64,000 bases of DNA from Agaricus subrufescens (Eukaryota > Basidiomycota > Agaricomycetes > Agaricales > Agaricaceae), in the NCBI GenBank assembly GCA_029945375.1, contig CM057066.1, positions 1,984,001 to 2,048,000 on the forward strand, read 5' to 3'. Numbering within the stretch: position 1 is the first letter of the stretch; each line of letters begins with the position of its first letter. Below are positions 36,051 to 48,488 of the stretch, piece after piece. Both the position numbers and the translations under genes were made by a program. The notes beneath the pieces are model-generated. The model was not told the origin of the DNA. It worked only from the letters and a program-made list of their open reading frames with translations, and made no database searches.

Positions 36051-38494
36051 TCATAAACCAAAAACCCTAGAAGGAGAGAAGCAAATAATAATGGTCAACG
36101 AACCAATCTTTGAAGCGCATGAGAATACTCACTCGTCATGAATCTCAATCCCCCCAACTCTATTCCTCCTCTCCCCATCAATACTCCCAACGGCATCCAC
36201 AACATCTTTCCCAAGTTCAACAGGCCCACAAACACCAACAATAACGCCCGTAATATCTTGAATATCCTCCTTCTCCCCACTACTACCACCACCACTCCTA
36301 CTCGTATACATCCCTTCTCCCATCTCAACGTCCCCATGCGTTCGACTCCTCTTCTTCCCTTCTTTCATCCCATAAGTAGCAATATCACGTTCCCGTTCCC
36401 GTCGATTACTACTCCCGCTATGCGATCGTCCAACTTTCTCAGATTTGGAACCTTTCCTCCCAACATCAGAAGTGTCGTATTGAACTCCTATCGAAAGCGC
36501 TCGTTGAACAGCGTGATCGATAGTCCGTGCTAGACGTGGACGGCCAGGAGAAAATATAAGTCCCGGAATACACGCGATCGAAGGGACTGTTGCGGTGGCA
36601 CGAGTGTAATGTACGGAGATCTTGAGTGGTGTGAACATGGACTGGTGAATGAGGGATGTAAGAGTCGGTAGCAGTGGAACAAGAGCTCCTACATATCAAG
36701 TTAGGAAACCAATCCAGCCAGGGATAAATAAGGGCACTAACCAGGATCTTGCACAACCCAAACCAGCTCAATAGATTTCAGTCGAGTCCTCCCCTTCACA
36801 TCTTTCTCCACCAAATCCTTGATAACACTCAGCCCAAATGTAATCCCACTACCACCCACAATAATCACTGCAGCGGAATAACTGGCGAAATTCGTATGTC
36901 CAGGCCCACCTATCACAACAACCTTAACTCAATATCTATACTCCAAACTCGTAGAAACCAACGAGACTCACCATAGGGCCCCTCAACCCAAACCTTGATC
37001 TGACGTCCCGCGAATCCATCAATATAACCTCCCAATTTCGCCATCTCAAACAAACTCCTGGTCCATTTCCCACTCTTCTTACACATCAACACCATACCGT
37101 CCTCAGCACCACTTCCCCCTCTACTGACCGCTCCACCACGACTTGATCTTGATGCTCCAACAGAGGCAATTGTAAAAGGGTGCATTTCGGACCAGCCGAA
37201 CCAGCCCATACCAGATGAGAGAATCCTAACCCTGACGTGTTGACCCGCACGCCAACCAGCGTTGATATTAGTTATTTCAATACGCGTAGCATCTAGCTCC
37301 GGAAGTGGTCGGATAATAGCGGATGAAATACGTGTCTTGACCAAACGCAAGACATAGTCAACACCGAAAATAGCAACTGTAACGACAATATAGGGAATTA
37401 TTTGTGGTTTGTGAAGTGCAAGCTGATTACAGAGTAATTAATACTGCGCATATAATCGAACAATTGATGGAAATAGGACTTACACCAAGCATAATAAGAG
37501 CGAAACACACGACGTGAATGAGTATAAATACATTGTGGACCCTTTGCCGAACGAATTGAAGAGAAAAAAGCCAAAGGACGTCAATACAGATCAAGGCAAA
37601 GAAGCCCCAAGTGTGATCAGGTTCTCTGAGCTTGGCCATGAAGGTGCCTGCCAACGACCATTGATAGACTTGAAATGAAACCGTCACTGAGGGGGAGGTT
37701 CCAGATACTCGATTCGGAAACACTCACTATACCCGAAACCATGCAAATTAGCAGCCACGACAATTGCACGCCCCACAAATCGATGGAGAAAATTGAGCTA
37801 CATACTATGATTTGAATCACGCCTTGACAACAAAAAAAAGAGCACATACCTTTTCATAACCATATCCCCACAAAGAGCCCAGGATATTATTCTTCGATGC
37901 GTATGCCACCGCAAACGGAAGTTGTGAAATGGCCACCCATCCTACTCGCGCATATTCTACAAATAGATTGTTTCGAAACGCGGTGGCATAGACCAATATC
38001 CAAAAATAGCTGGTCAGCAATATCAATTTGCCGATGGAATAGGTAGGAGTGATTCTCGTTCGAAGGGAGGATAGTGTCCAACGTAGAAAGGATGGACATG
38101 ATGCGATATGAGTGGGATACTCCATCGCAACTGGATTTCCACTCGCATCAACCCGTTGAAAATTTTGTTGATGGTTAGCGAGGGTATGCGATTCATCGGA
38201 AGTGCCGTCACGGGGGTGATAGCCTTTTGGAGATGATGGAGAAGTCGGACGTCGGAGAGAGCGAGAAGTTTGGACAACTCGCCTAGAGGGGGATCGTACG
38301 GGACGGTAAGGAACGTGTCGGAGGATATGCCCGTTGAGCCATTCTTGAGAACCAAAGAGAGCGATGCTTCCAGGTAACCTATAAAGAACGACGGCCGCGA
38401 TGATAGAAAGAATGCAGATATCAACGCGGAAAACGAATGTGGCATCCGCATTCATCTGGGAATCGGAGACTTCAGTAAACGTCAGGTCAGTCAT
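36051..38494 (-). CDS. Ferric/cupric-chelate reductase (FRE-type flavocytochrome)
   Basis: Seven exons (38494-37850, 37797-37728, 37668-37484, 37422-36972, 36909-36742, 36688-36133, 36066-36051) give 696 residues with all phases consistent; the last exon is only 16 nt and supplies VFGL. The protein moves electrons from NADPH through FAD and two hemes across the plasma membrane to reduce Fe(III) or Cu(II) for uptake. Seen: membrane segments from residue 25; heme histidines in LHRFVGRAIVVAANLH and HNVFILIH; FAD-binding HPFTIAS; NADPH-binding GGSGITFGL and a late VCGPVELG; C-terminal GIEIHDE. Between the NADPH motifs lies a long polar basic insert (about 80 residues, Ser/Arg/Gly-rich). Confidence 0.92.
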
Positions 38495-39988
38495 GGCGCT
38501 CGCTGAACGAAGTGAGTCCCAAATGCCCGGATGAGGTTAAACGACTGGAAGGGGGAAAGGGACGACGAGGATATGGAACCAGCCAATCTTCAAATACCAC
38601 CGCAACGAGGCGGATATTAGGCGTGACGAACAAGAGGGCCCTGAAACCTGGCAGCTTAAGTAGTCAAACGGCATGGCGAAAATGAGGTGGGGCACGTGTG
38701 ACATAATTGCCCCCGTCATGTATTTGATTTCTCGGCTAAAACGGGCAGGGCCTGAAAAAAACATACTGCGCTCTCTTTTGCAGCACCATAAGAGACCATG
38801 GTCCAACTTTGAGACGGGTCCTATGGCAAGTTTAGTAAAGTAGCTAGGCGCGATGAAACGGCATAGAAGGAGCTAACCGGGGCAGCGTGGCAACAGAGTT
38901 ACCGCCTAAGAAGCCTTGTTCAAGAGGAAGTACAGTCACATTTCATGTATCCTTGTCTCATTTCAAGCTTGTTCGCCCAAGCACAAAGCGAGCTCCAAGA
39001 GTGCCTCGGCAATATGCGCCTCTCCATGCGCCTGGATCAAGGTCGGCCCAAAAAGACATATATCGCCGCTTGCCGAGCCCTAACTCTCCAACCAACCAGT
39101 CGATTTTTTCCTTGACGCTCGAGAAGGCCGACAATCGGCCGGGGCGTAACGCCATAGCGTCAATTGGAGGAGCCATTTATCATTCATGGTTGTCACGTAT
39201 CGATTCAGCTCAGAAACATTACTGTAATGTAACAATGGAGTTGTGATAAACGTTGTCCAGGCAGCTGGTGAAGGCTTAAGCCCACAAATTACATTTCGCC
39301 GAGCTTAACTGACTCACAAATGATACCACGCCCCCTGGCCGGATGTCCTCTTCCCGGAAATAGAAACAGACCACTCAAGGAGTGCAAAAGAGCCGACAGT
39401 CGATGAGGAGTCATCAAAGGATTCTTGCACAGTATGAAGGTTCCTATCAAGACTAAGCTTCGAAGACAGCCAGAAGGCCCGATGCGACGAGGACAGACAA
39501 CAGGAGAGGCGCGTCAACCGCCCGCCGCCCTGCTGTGAGAAAATTCCATCACATGACATTTAAAGATGTGAATGGACGCAATTCACTTTCGGTAAAATTT
39601 TTTTATCTTATCTTATTCCGGAAATGCGATCATAGTCCACGTAGCAAAACTTCATTTTAAGCAGTCCTGTTAACGTACAGCACCGCCAAAACGATCATTC
39701 CAGTCGCCGCCTACCGCGCTATCCCTTTCTTCTCGCATCAGATTCTTGCCACGATCGAATTCACCGGGTATGCCGACCATTTAAGCCACAATTTCAGACC
39801 AGTATCACTTTACTCACCTCACTTGCCAAAGACTTCTATTCGTTTGAAGAGCGTCAGGGACTCAACTGGTATCATTACTCCTGCTCCACGAACATCGGTA
39901 TTAACATTTAGTACAGGTCAAACGACATTATTTAACATCCCCTCAAACCCGTCTTTCGTCTGTAAACTGGACACCCCATCCTTCCCCC
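38495..39988. other. Divergent promoter region (FRE / TRP4)
   Basis: About 1.5 kb separate two divergent start codons. The 120-codon plus ORF at 38887-39246 has no recognisable features or splice partners and is not called. Confidence 0.5.
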
Positions 39989-41261
39989 ATGGCGGCCTCC
40001 GTATCCGAAGATTATTCCATGGCCACCTTTCGACCTCTCCTCACACGATTGGTCCAAACCCCTGAATACTTCACCGCCACTGATCTCAAAGAGGCGCTCA
40101 ACCACCTCTTCACCCCAAACGTCCTCCATCCCGCACAAATAGGAGCGTTTCTTACTGCCCTCCACGTCCATCGCGTCGAACGTCGACCAGAATCTCTCTC
40201 CGCCGCTGCCTCTGTTCTTCGTGCACGAGCACTAACCGTGGCTATAGAAGACATCGACAAAGATTTCGTTGTCGACATTGTCGGGACAGGCGGAGATGGA
40301 TACAATTTGTTCAACGTCAGTACTACTGCGGCTATCGTCGCTGCCGGAGCGGGAGCCCGGGTTGTCAAAGTTCGTTTTCCCATCAATTCTAATCCCAGAA
40401 AAAACCCCATTCTGAGACGAAGACTGCTTTTTTTCATAGCATGGTAGTAGAGCATCTACTTCCTCATCGGGTTCGGCCGATCTACTCGAATCTCTCGACT
40501 GCCTTTTCACCGCTCCGACGCCCGGAACACCTCTGCCCATTCGCAACATTCCATTCACTTTCATTCTAGCACCGCACTACCACCCTGCGTTGGCATCACT
40601 TGCTCCTTACCGCAAAGCACTCCCCTTCCGTACTATGTTTAATGTCTTGGGCCCCTTGATCAATCCTGCCCGTCCACGAGGCATGGTTCTCGGTGTGATG
40701 GAAAAGGAAATCGGGTATACTTTCGCGCAGTCGCTTCGAGAAGGAGGCGTGGAACGCGCTCTCATCGTGTGTGGGTATGAGAAAATGGACGAAATTAGCT
40801 GTGCAGGCCCGACGTGGGTTTGGGATTTGAAGGATGGTAAAATCACAGAGGGAACATTGACACCAGAACATTTCGGATTGAAGAGACATTCGTTGACAAA
40901 GGTCGCTGGTGGAGGTCCTGAGGAAAATGCGGCTACCTTCAAGAGATTACTTAATTGCGGTGGCGAGGTCCCGGAGGATCTCGAAGCGATACTGGACTTT
41001 GTATTGATGAATGCGTCAGCATTGTTGGTCGTTGCCGGAGTCGCGAAGAATTATAAGGAGGGCACTGAGATTGCTCGTAAAAGCGTACTTTCCGGTAGTG
41101 CATGGAGGGCTCTGGAGCTCTTCAGGGACGAAGGCCACAAGGCGGCTGGTATGTACAATGAGTTTGATTCTTCTTGTTCATTGCTGATGTTTGAAGTGCT
41201 AGTTGCGGCCAAGATTCAAGCTCAAGAAATAATAGATACCCGGTCTACTACAGCTAACTAG
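39989..41261 (+). CDS. TRP4: Anthranilate phosphoribosyltransferase
   Basis: Second step of tryptophan synthesis: anthranilate plus PRPP gives phosphoribosyl-anthranilate. Three exons (39989-40369, 40440-41148, 41203-41261) give 382 residues. Seen: an N-terminal helical domain; the PRPP-binding glycine loop VGTGGDGYNLFNVST; HGSRAST then GSADLLE; the NVLGPLINPA block; and CGYEKMDEIS. The last intron (41149-41202) is 54 nt with no stop, so read-through would add 18 residues without breaking the frame; the spliced form (…HKAAVAAKIQAQ) fits the family better. It faces the BNA1 gene, tail to tail, 65 bp apart. Confidence 0.94.
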
Positions 41262-41326
41262 TGCATATTTTAGCGCATATTTGGCCGTCTTATTTAAAGT
41301 CTTTCTTTGATAACCTGTTATATATA

Positions 41327-42034
41327 TTATTTGGGTTCCGCCACGACAGCACAATTCTTGCATTTTCTCAGGTCCTCGTTATTTTGCCAGCGCTGGATTA
41401 CCGGCTTGAGTTGAGATCCCAGATCGGTGACATGGAAAGTTTCTTCGTAGATAACCGTAGGTTCTTTATGGGCGCCAGAACGGCAATACCACCGTAGTCG
41501 GTCTAGGAACCGGACATCAAATTTCGCTTTTCCGGTAAGATCGATAACTGTTGAGCTCACCTTGAGATCCCTCGGGACGCACACGCTCAACTACTATTCC
41601 GATCGTGTTGGAAAAACGCACAGGGTTATGTGGCGTGTTGGCTATACAAATATAAATCCCTCTGAGAACGGAACGGTAAATCAAAATGAGGAAGAGGGGA
41701 CACTACCAGGCAGTAAGAACATTTCGCCCTCTTCGATTCTGATATCTTTGAACTGTCCATCATCTACTACTCGGAGTAGCATACCGCCCTGGTATTGATA
41801 GAACCATTCCTGATAAGATATGTTTAGCGAAAAACGGAGGCTCCTTTCGTAGGCGTTTGGAGCACTGACTTCAGTTTCGTTGATGTGGTAATCATTCCTT
41901 TCATTTGGGCCGCCAACTGTCATGATGACGTAGTCGCCTCCTCTGTAGATACAGTGATTGTTCACTGGAGGTTGTAACAGGTGCTGGTTATCGAGCAACC
42001 ATTTGGGAAAGTTGAGAGGTGGTGCTAGAGGCAT
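41327..42034 (-). CDS. BNA1: 3-Hydroxyanthranilate 3,4-dioxygenase
   Basis: Cupin-fold iron enzyme of the kynurenine route from tryptophan to NAD: opens 3-hydroxyanthranilate to the quinolinate precursor. Four exons (42034-41870, 41809-41707, 41641-41561, 41502-41327) give 174 residues, the usual length. Seen: [39 protein letters not shown] (metal-binding His and Glu), [20 protein letters not shown] (third metal His), [16 protein letters not shown] and a C-terminal CKNC. Of the two-Cys-pair rubredoxin-like site of fungal and bacterial forms, the visible parts are the Cys in RWYC and CKNC. The first intron (60 nt) also reads through without a stop. Confidence 0.94.
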
Positions 42035-42332
42035 TTTATCAGTGTGTGTAGGCGTGGCTATGGGAGCTGAGCCCGAAACATGACAGGTTATTCTTTTTTT
42101 ATCTTATCGTATGTTGTCGTCGATGATGCCATCATGCCACAATACCGCTGACTCAGCCACGTGATAAAAGTCTGCTATCACGTGGGGGAGACACACGCCC
42201 AAATTAGGGAGTAGTTTTCCGATTTGTCAAATCGACATTTTCATGCCCATGGCAGCACCATCTCGACAGCAACAGCAACAACACCACAGCCATTGATACC
42301 AGAAACTATTTGGCCCAACGCCCTGCTTGAAC

Positions 42333-43949
42333 ATGGTCGCCACTGCCTCTGCATCCGCACAGGCCGGTGAGATGGAGAGGAAGAGGAAGCAGACGCTGGA
42401 GAGGACAAGAGCTAACCACGTAAGACCAGCGTCATTTGCCGCAATTTGAATTTTTGAATTTATATGGTTATATGATAGCTTTCTCGCCAACTCCAGATGC
42501 GGCTGCAGTATGCACGTCTCAAGGTTGAACATGGCTGGGTGCGTCGATTGGTTTTTCCCTGGCCCTCAGCTTGCACTGATTATTCCTTTCCAGCAAAGGC
42601 AGAACTTGAATGAAGTAGAAAATTTGTATTTTCACCATTCTCATCGAGGGGCGAAAACCCACCACCCGCAACCATCTCTTGTCGCCATCCCATCAGACGA
42701 CAATCCTGTCGGTTCCTCTTCCTCGATTCCTCTGGGTGTCGCTTACAAGACCTCGATACCTCGGTCAGCTACTTTAGACGCTGTCCTGGATAGCTCCAGT
42801 CAGATGACTGGCAGGGGCACCGAAGGCTTTCCTACTAGCACGCCAACGCCACCGGCGCTCTTGCTCCAAACCGGGGTTGGCTCACATGATCCGTCGGTCA
42901 CTGCCTCTTCTACCGTGCCGGAGGTTCTGGCTTCTCAGTTACGAGAAGGTTCACATACTCCCAGTCAATCCTCCAGTCTATTTGCGTCATCTATTCACAA
43001 CGAACGCTCTTCGTCTGACACCATCTCGCCCGTCGGTTCTCCCCTCCAAGGGAGCACGGCAGCAATAGTCAACCCGACGCCAGAGCGATCTCATCTCTCT
43101 ACTCCTTTATCTATTGGAAAGATGTCTTTCAGTCGGACTCTATCTCCGCCAACGCCTAGTTCGGCGAATCAAGTGAAGATGCCTCTTCTAATGCATAAGA
43201 ACGTCTCTTCTATTGCGAAGCACGACAAGTTCAGCTCGAATAAGCAGGCGACTTTGACCTATGATTCTTTCTGGTCTGGGTTACAATCAAAATCGTATCC
43301 TACGCTCAAAAACGGAGGATCTGGAATGAATGCTGGGAGTGTTAATACCCAATCATCGAATCTCGTAACAAATACGCCCATAGCTCCCTTATCTACGCAA
43401 TCCTCTACGCCGAACCTCGCATCATCGACAACATCGCCTCCCCCACTCCCTCTCGTGCCTCATCTACATCATCCATCCACGCCATCTTCAATCCCATCTT
43501 CTCATACACCTATTGCATTACCATCTACATCTACACAAGCCCCTTCGCTCCTATCTCAAACTGCATCTTTCGCCTCACTTCCTCACACACAACAGCTACA
43601 AATGCAGCAAAATCAACCATTCATAGATAGTCTCGCTGTCTGGAATTTGATCGCATCGCAACAATACCCAGGATCGATGACTATTCAACAGGGGTTTAAT
43701 ACGGGCCAACTTGCCGGGTCAACAGCAGCGTACCCGCTTCTTGCGAATCTTAGTGCGACATACGCCCAGGCTTTCAATGCGACTGCCGAGGTTCAAGGGT
43801 CGCATTCTCAGGGTAATGAAATAGGCGTTTCTGGTAATACCACGCCACATGGTGTTGGTGTTCCGCCATCGAATACCTCGGCCTCATCGCCACCTGTTCC
43901 GCCTGTTCCGCCTGTTGCTTCGGCTTTTGTTGGGCAAGAGGGTAGTTAA
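42333..43949 (+). CDS. Ser/Thr/Pro-rich protein with conserved basic N-terminus
   Basis: Three exons (42333-42419, 42497-42538, 42594-43949) give 494 residues. The first 60 residues form a charged helical module (MERKRKQTLERTRANH, then MRLQYARLKVEHGWQRQ and LNEVENLYFHH) split by two introns and free of low complexity, so it is the likely functional part. The rest is disordered-looking and rich in Ser, Thr, Pro and Gln, with a short motif YDSFWSGLQSK near the middle. No known family was recognised. The charged N-terminus and long low-complexity tail would suit a nuclear scaffold or transcription cofactor, but that is a guess. It starts 298 bp from the divergent BNA1 start. Confidence 0.75.
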
Positions 43950-44244
43950 GGCGTGTGTTGATGTGATTACGTGGATAAGCATAATTGTCGGATTTTTTTT
44001 CGTTGAGTTATCGTGTGCTATTTGTCGATTTTTATTGTTTACATCTGGGAGTAGATATAGCGGTGTCAATATAAGGAGCGGTGAGCGTTTTTGGAGATGG
44101 CTTTGCTGAAGTGAGAGATGATGAGTAAACTCGTTCGCATGACAAGCACTTATTGAGAACCACCATGCCGTAGTGGGATATCCTACTTCCGATCGCGTTT
44201 ACCAGACTTCGTATAAACCGGGTCGACTGACTGCGTCTGGTCGT

Positions 44245-46304
44245 ATGGCCTCTCTTCCTATCCTCACCTGCCTCATCGGCGGCCCTCTCGCTTTTTGGTG
44301 GTTGACGAGTCGTAGGCGTAAGGACGTGGAGAATCCTCGAGGCCTTCCACTCCCCCCTGGACCGAAGCCGTACCCGATTATCCAAAACCTGTTGGACGTT
44401 CCTGTGTATAAACCTTGGCTTGTGTATAATGAATGGTTCAAGACTTATGGTAGGTACAAATTTGATCTTTGTGTTGACCGAGTGCTTACGGGTGCAGGGG
44501 ATATGGTGTATTTGAGAGTCTTGGGTAGAGATTTACTCTTACTGCAAGACTTGGGAAGAACAAGCGAACTTCTTGAGAAACGGTCTCATAACTACTCGGA
44601 TCGTCCAACTCTTCCTATGCTCAATGATCAGTGAGTTGTGTTCGCCTTCAGGTATATACTTCGCTGAGATTGTCGTGCAAATTTAAGCATAGGAATGGAT
44701 TTTATTACTGCGTTGATACCCTATGGACCACTGTTGCGCCGACATCGTCGGGCCCTACATGATCATTTTAATGCAGGAGTTATTGATAAATATCGACCTA
44801 CTCATATTGCGGTCACTCGTACCTTTCTTCGAAATCTTCTGGAATCGCCCTCTGAGGATTCAGACTTCATGGAATACATTCGTTTGTGAGTACATGCGGT
44901 CTCTTCGATATTTGTTATTACATGCGCATATATTTCAGAACGTTTGCGGCTGTGATGGTGAAAATTGTGTATGGAATTACTATCAACGATAAGGATGACG
45001 AGTATATATCGAGCGCTGAAGTAGCTCTGAAAGTCCTTGGGGAAGCGGGAACCCCTGGGCGATTCCTTGTTGATATATTCCCAAGCATGAAGTGGATCCC
45101 TATCTGGTTTCCTGGGGCCGAATGGAAACGCAAGGCCAAGTACTGGGCAAGTAATAACGCGAAAATTCTATCCGAACCATTTGAATTGGTCAAGAAGCAA
45201 ATGGTGAGGTGACACTCACTACTTGACACGTCAATACATACCATTGATACACAAATTAGGACGAGGGTAGTGCCGTTTCTTCTATCTGTTCTCGTATGAT
45301 AGAGGAATTGCCGGAAGATGGCTCTCCAGATCGTGCGGCAGAAGAAAAACTAATCAGAGATGTATGCGCTACAGCTTATCTTGGTGAGCACCGTGAAGTT
45401 CGCTCGATGATTCATTTACCTGTAACACGCAATAGGTGGAGCCGATACAGTACGATCAGCTTCATTCAAATTGCCACTTGTGACTTTCCTAACGGACAAA
45501 AAAATTAGAGTGTCTCTACAATACAGACCTTCTTTTTGGCCATGTGTCTCCATCCAGAAGTTCAGAAAAAAGCACAAGCTGAACTTGATGCCGTTCTTCA
45601 TGGTCGTCTTCCTGAATTCAACGATCGCCCATTTCTACCGTATATCCAAGCCATAGCGAAAGAGACTTTGCGTTGGAACCCTGTGGCGCCCTTAGGTATT
45701 TTTTAGGATTCATTGTCCTTGTCATTATCTTAGGCTTGTTTTCTGTTAGCGTTCATTCATATGTCCACTGGAGCTGATGAATATAACGGGTATCACATCC
45801 CCAAGGGGACTTTTGTGATTGGGAGCGTATGGTAGGTTCAGTGAACTCACCTTCTACTCATCTTACATTGTGCTTCTTCAGGGATATCACGCATGATCCG
45901 AAAGCATTCGAGAAACCAGACGAATTCATTCCGGAACGATTCATCAAGGATGGCGAACTGGATCCTACTGTTCGCGATCCGTCAGTTGCTGTGTTTGGCT
46001 ATGGAAGGCGAGTTTGTCCTGGTCGCTTTTTCAGCAGGGAAGCTCTTTTTGCTGTCATTGCTCATATTTTAACTGTGTTTGATATCAAACCTGGAGTTGA
46101 TAAGAATGGGAATGAGGTTGAGGTGGTGCCGAATTATGTGACCACGGGTCTGCTTCAGTATGTGTTACCGTTATTCTTTATGGACTGTTGGTGAGCTAAT
46201 TTTTGTCGCTTTTGTCAAGGTATCCTGCTCCGTTTTCGTGCAGGATTGTTCCACGTTCTAAACAGGCTGAAGCGCTCATTCGTAATTCAGAGTTAAACGG
46301 ATAG
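44245..46304 (+). CDS. Cytochrome P450 monooxygenase, CYP64-like group
   Basis: Unrelated in detail to the other three P450s in the window. Starts [19 protein letters not shown] (anchor), then the Pro-rich hinge [13 protein letters not shown]. At least eight introns. Landmarks: [22 protein letters not shown] (helix C); GGADT in the I helix, split by introns; [24 protein letters not shown] (ExxR); FIPERF; heme loop [13 protein letters not shown]; end [10 protein letters not shown]. No stop found after splicing. The sequence resembles basidiomycete P450s usually labelled O-methylsterigmatocystin oxidoreductase-like; that label says nothing firm about substrate. An in-frame upstream extension to 44173 lacks an ATG that improves the model. 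Confidence 0.88.
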
Positions 46305-46347
46305 CATCGAACCTGGTATCTAGTCCGTTTCTGAACGATGAGCTGGC

Positions 46348-46753
46348 TGTTAGAATAATAATAGTATTAGATGCTTGTATAAGCTCGTACTTTATTTAGA
46401 TAGATATTTTCATATCTCTCCGAGCATTGAGCGACTCATAGCTCTGCCTAATCTTGTATGTGGATACCTGTAGCTCATGCTCTTCTAAGCTGAGCAATTA
46501 TGCTTATAATATGCGACCCACAGTAAAGGATTTACCTGTGGATTGACTAGTAGTTTAGTATATAAACCCCATGTATTCACAGTAATCTACATCATTGAGG
46601 ACACATCTTCTACATCTCTATAACTCTCATCATATCCTTCAACTCCTAAGAACTATCTCCTACTACTTCTAGTAAGTACTACTCAACCTGCCACTATGCT
46701 AGATAGCTGCTAGCATGATGATTCCTTTAAAGGATATCATTATTATCTTAACA
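46348..46753 (+). repeat. 5' LTR of a gag-only copia-type element
   Basis: 406 bp from TGTTAGAATA to TTATCTTAACA, with TGTTA/TAACA ends and a TATA box (TATATAAACC) near 46559. It is followed at once by GGTTATGGGCCC, a primer-binding-site-like sequence. Its 3' partner was not found in the window. It starts 44 bp after the P450 stop codon. Confidence 0.7.
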
Positions 46754-46992
46754 GGTTATGGGCCCTGATCGCCAGCTCACTATGTGCAAGGGCACTTGCA
46801 CTGGCAGAGTAGGTTGATCATGTAACCTGGAATCAAGTGGTAGTGAGATAGCTATATCTCCCAACTATGGTTGACCCCTATTCCGAGTCACCCATATAGG
46901 TGTACAGATTTATGACATCAGACTGCTAGCAGCATTGGCTGATTACCCCTGCACTATAAATTGCTGATTTCTATTATTAGAATTAAGCAAAC

Positions 46993-48488
46993 ATGTCTCA
47001 CGTCATTGCTCTGCTCAATTCTGTCGAACAACTTACCGGAGCTGAGAACTATGGCACCTGGAGGGATGAAATGGCCAATATTCTTATCCTCCAAATAGCT
47101 AATGGATTCAGATACAACACTTTTGATGTCTGCCTTAACAAGTGGACTATCCCAAACAAGCATATCATTCCACCCAAATTAGAAACACAAACTCAAGACT
47201 CCTATGCTGAAGGCATAGCTGCACTTGAAGAGGAGAATTTGACCATTGATGAAGCTATTGCAGAAAGGGAGTATCTCTTCAATACTGCAAGGGCCATGAT
47301 AAATTCTAGAATTACTAGAGGCCTAGTTGTGCACAGATTCGACTCTGCTGCAGACCTTTGGAACTTCCTTGAGAAGACTTATGGTGTAACCGGTCCATCG
47401 GCTATCTATGCCCTATACTGGCAAACCATTAATTTCCAGATTACCAGAACAAAGGAACCATCAGCCGAGATAGCCAGCCTCAAGTTAATCTATTCCAGGC
47501 TCCAAAGCACTGGAGTAGATATTCCAGAATTAGTAATGGTGATGTCCCTGCTTGGTGCCATACCAGAGCATTGGAAGATTGCATCGTCCTTCTTAGCCGC
47601 CAAAGGAAATGTCCCTGACGTAACTTTCCAAGCAGTCAGAGCTGCAATTTTACAAGAGTATAATCAGCGCCTGTCCAACAATCACCCCCAGGTGAATCGC
47701 TTCTCTGGTATCAAAAAGGAGACTTTAAAAACCCCCAATGGCAACCATATAAAGGACAACAGCAGCCTATGCAGCAACCAAACAATGGCCAGCAGCAACA
47801 GCAGCAACAACAACCACAGCAGAGGAATTCTGCTGGTCTGCAGAAGAAGACTCACCGAGGGAGGAAAAAGCTTCAGCCCCAGGTAAATGAAATAATCACC
47901 TCCACTAGTGATCTGCAGCTTGACAACTACTCACTGCAGACCTTGACTCTTTTTGCCCCTGCCACAGGCCAACCACAGGTTAGCACTCTTGGAGTTGCAA
48001 CTTCATCAATGCTCCCAAAGAAGGTAGAGCACAATTCAACTTTGCAGATCACCCTTGACCCGAGACCCAGACTGTACCCATCCAGAGCAGCACTCGCAAA
48101 GGAGCACGCCCTCAAATTTTACGAGGACAGGATGCAATCCAAGAATGGTGGAGAAACTTCTACTACCCCCTTACCAACTTTGAAAGCAGAAATGCTCCAA
48201 AAGTTTTGGGAAGAAGAAGATGCAACTGCAATGCAGAAGCACATGGAAAATCCCATGTCTCCATACATGCAAAAGTACACTGAGATGCACAGTGCCTTCT
48301 GCTACCAGGCACTAAAAGAGAAGCTGGAAAGGGAGGAGTTTCCCCAAGAGCCAATCATCATCGATCCCATCGACGAGGCAATAAGGAAAGAAGCTCTGAA
48401 GAGCTTCAATCTCAAGACCATGTCCCTGGGAAGCAAAACTGAGGATGTTGATACAGCCCACACCGTTTTACACATAGAAATGTACTAG
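46993..48488 (+). pseudogene. Copia-type gag without pol
   Basis: 46993-47886 reads a Gag of the UBN2 type common in copia elements (LTGAENYGTWRDEMANIL; LWNFLEKTYGVTGPSAIYALY; LGAIPEHWK). From about 47710 the homologous frame moves to another phase, at a run of A (ATCAAAAAGG), and continues as 47769-48488: Gln-rich (QQPNNGQQQQ), basic KKTHRGRKK, then an acidic helical region of about 190 residues to TAG. No zinc knuckle, protease, integrase or RT follows. The frame change may be a mutation or programmed frameshifting. As seen this is a Gag-only element of the TR-GAG kind, dependent on other elements for movement. Confidence 0.7.

Noticed and set aside
36138..36533. Asn/Thr/Pro-rich plus-strand ORF
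   Set aside because: Antisense to the ferric reductase insert; low complexity.
38887..39246. 120-codon plus-strand ORF
   Set aside because: In a divergent promoter region, no recognisable domain.
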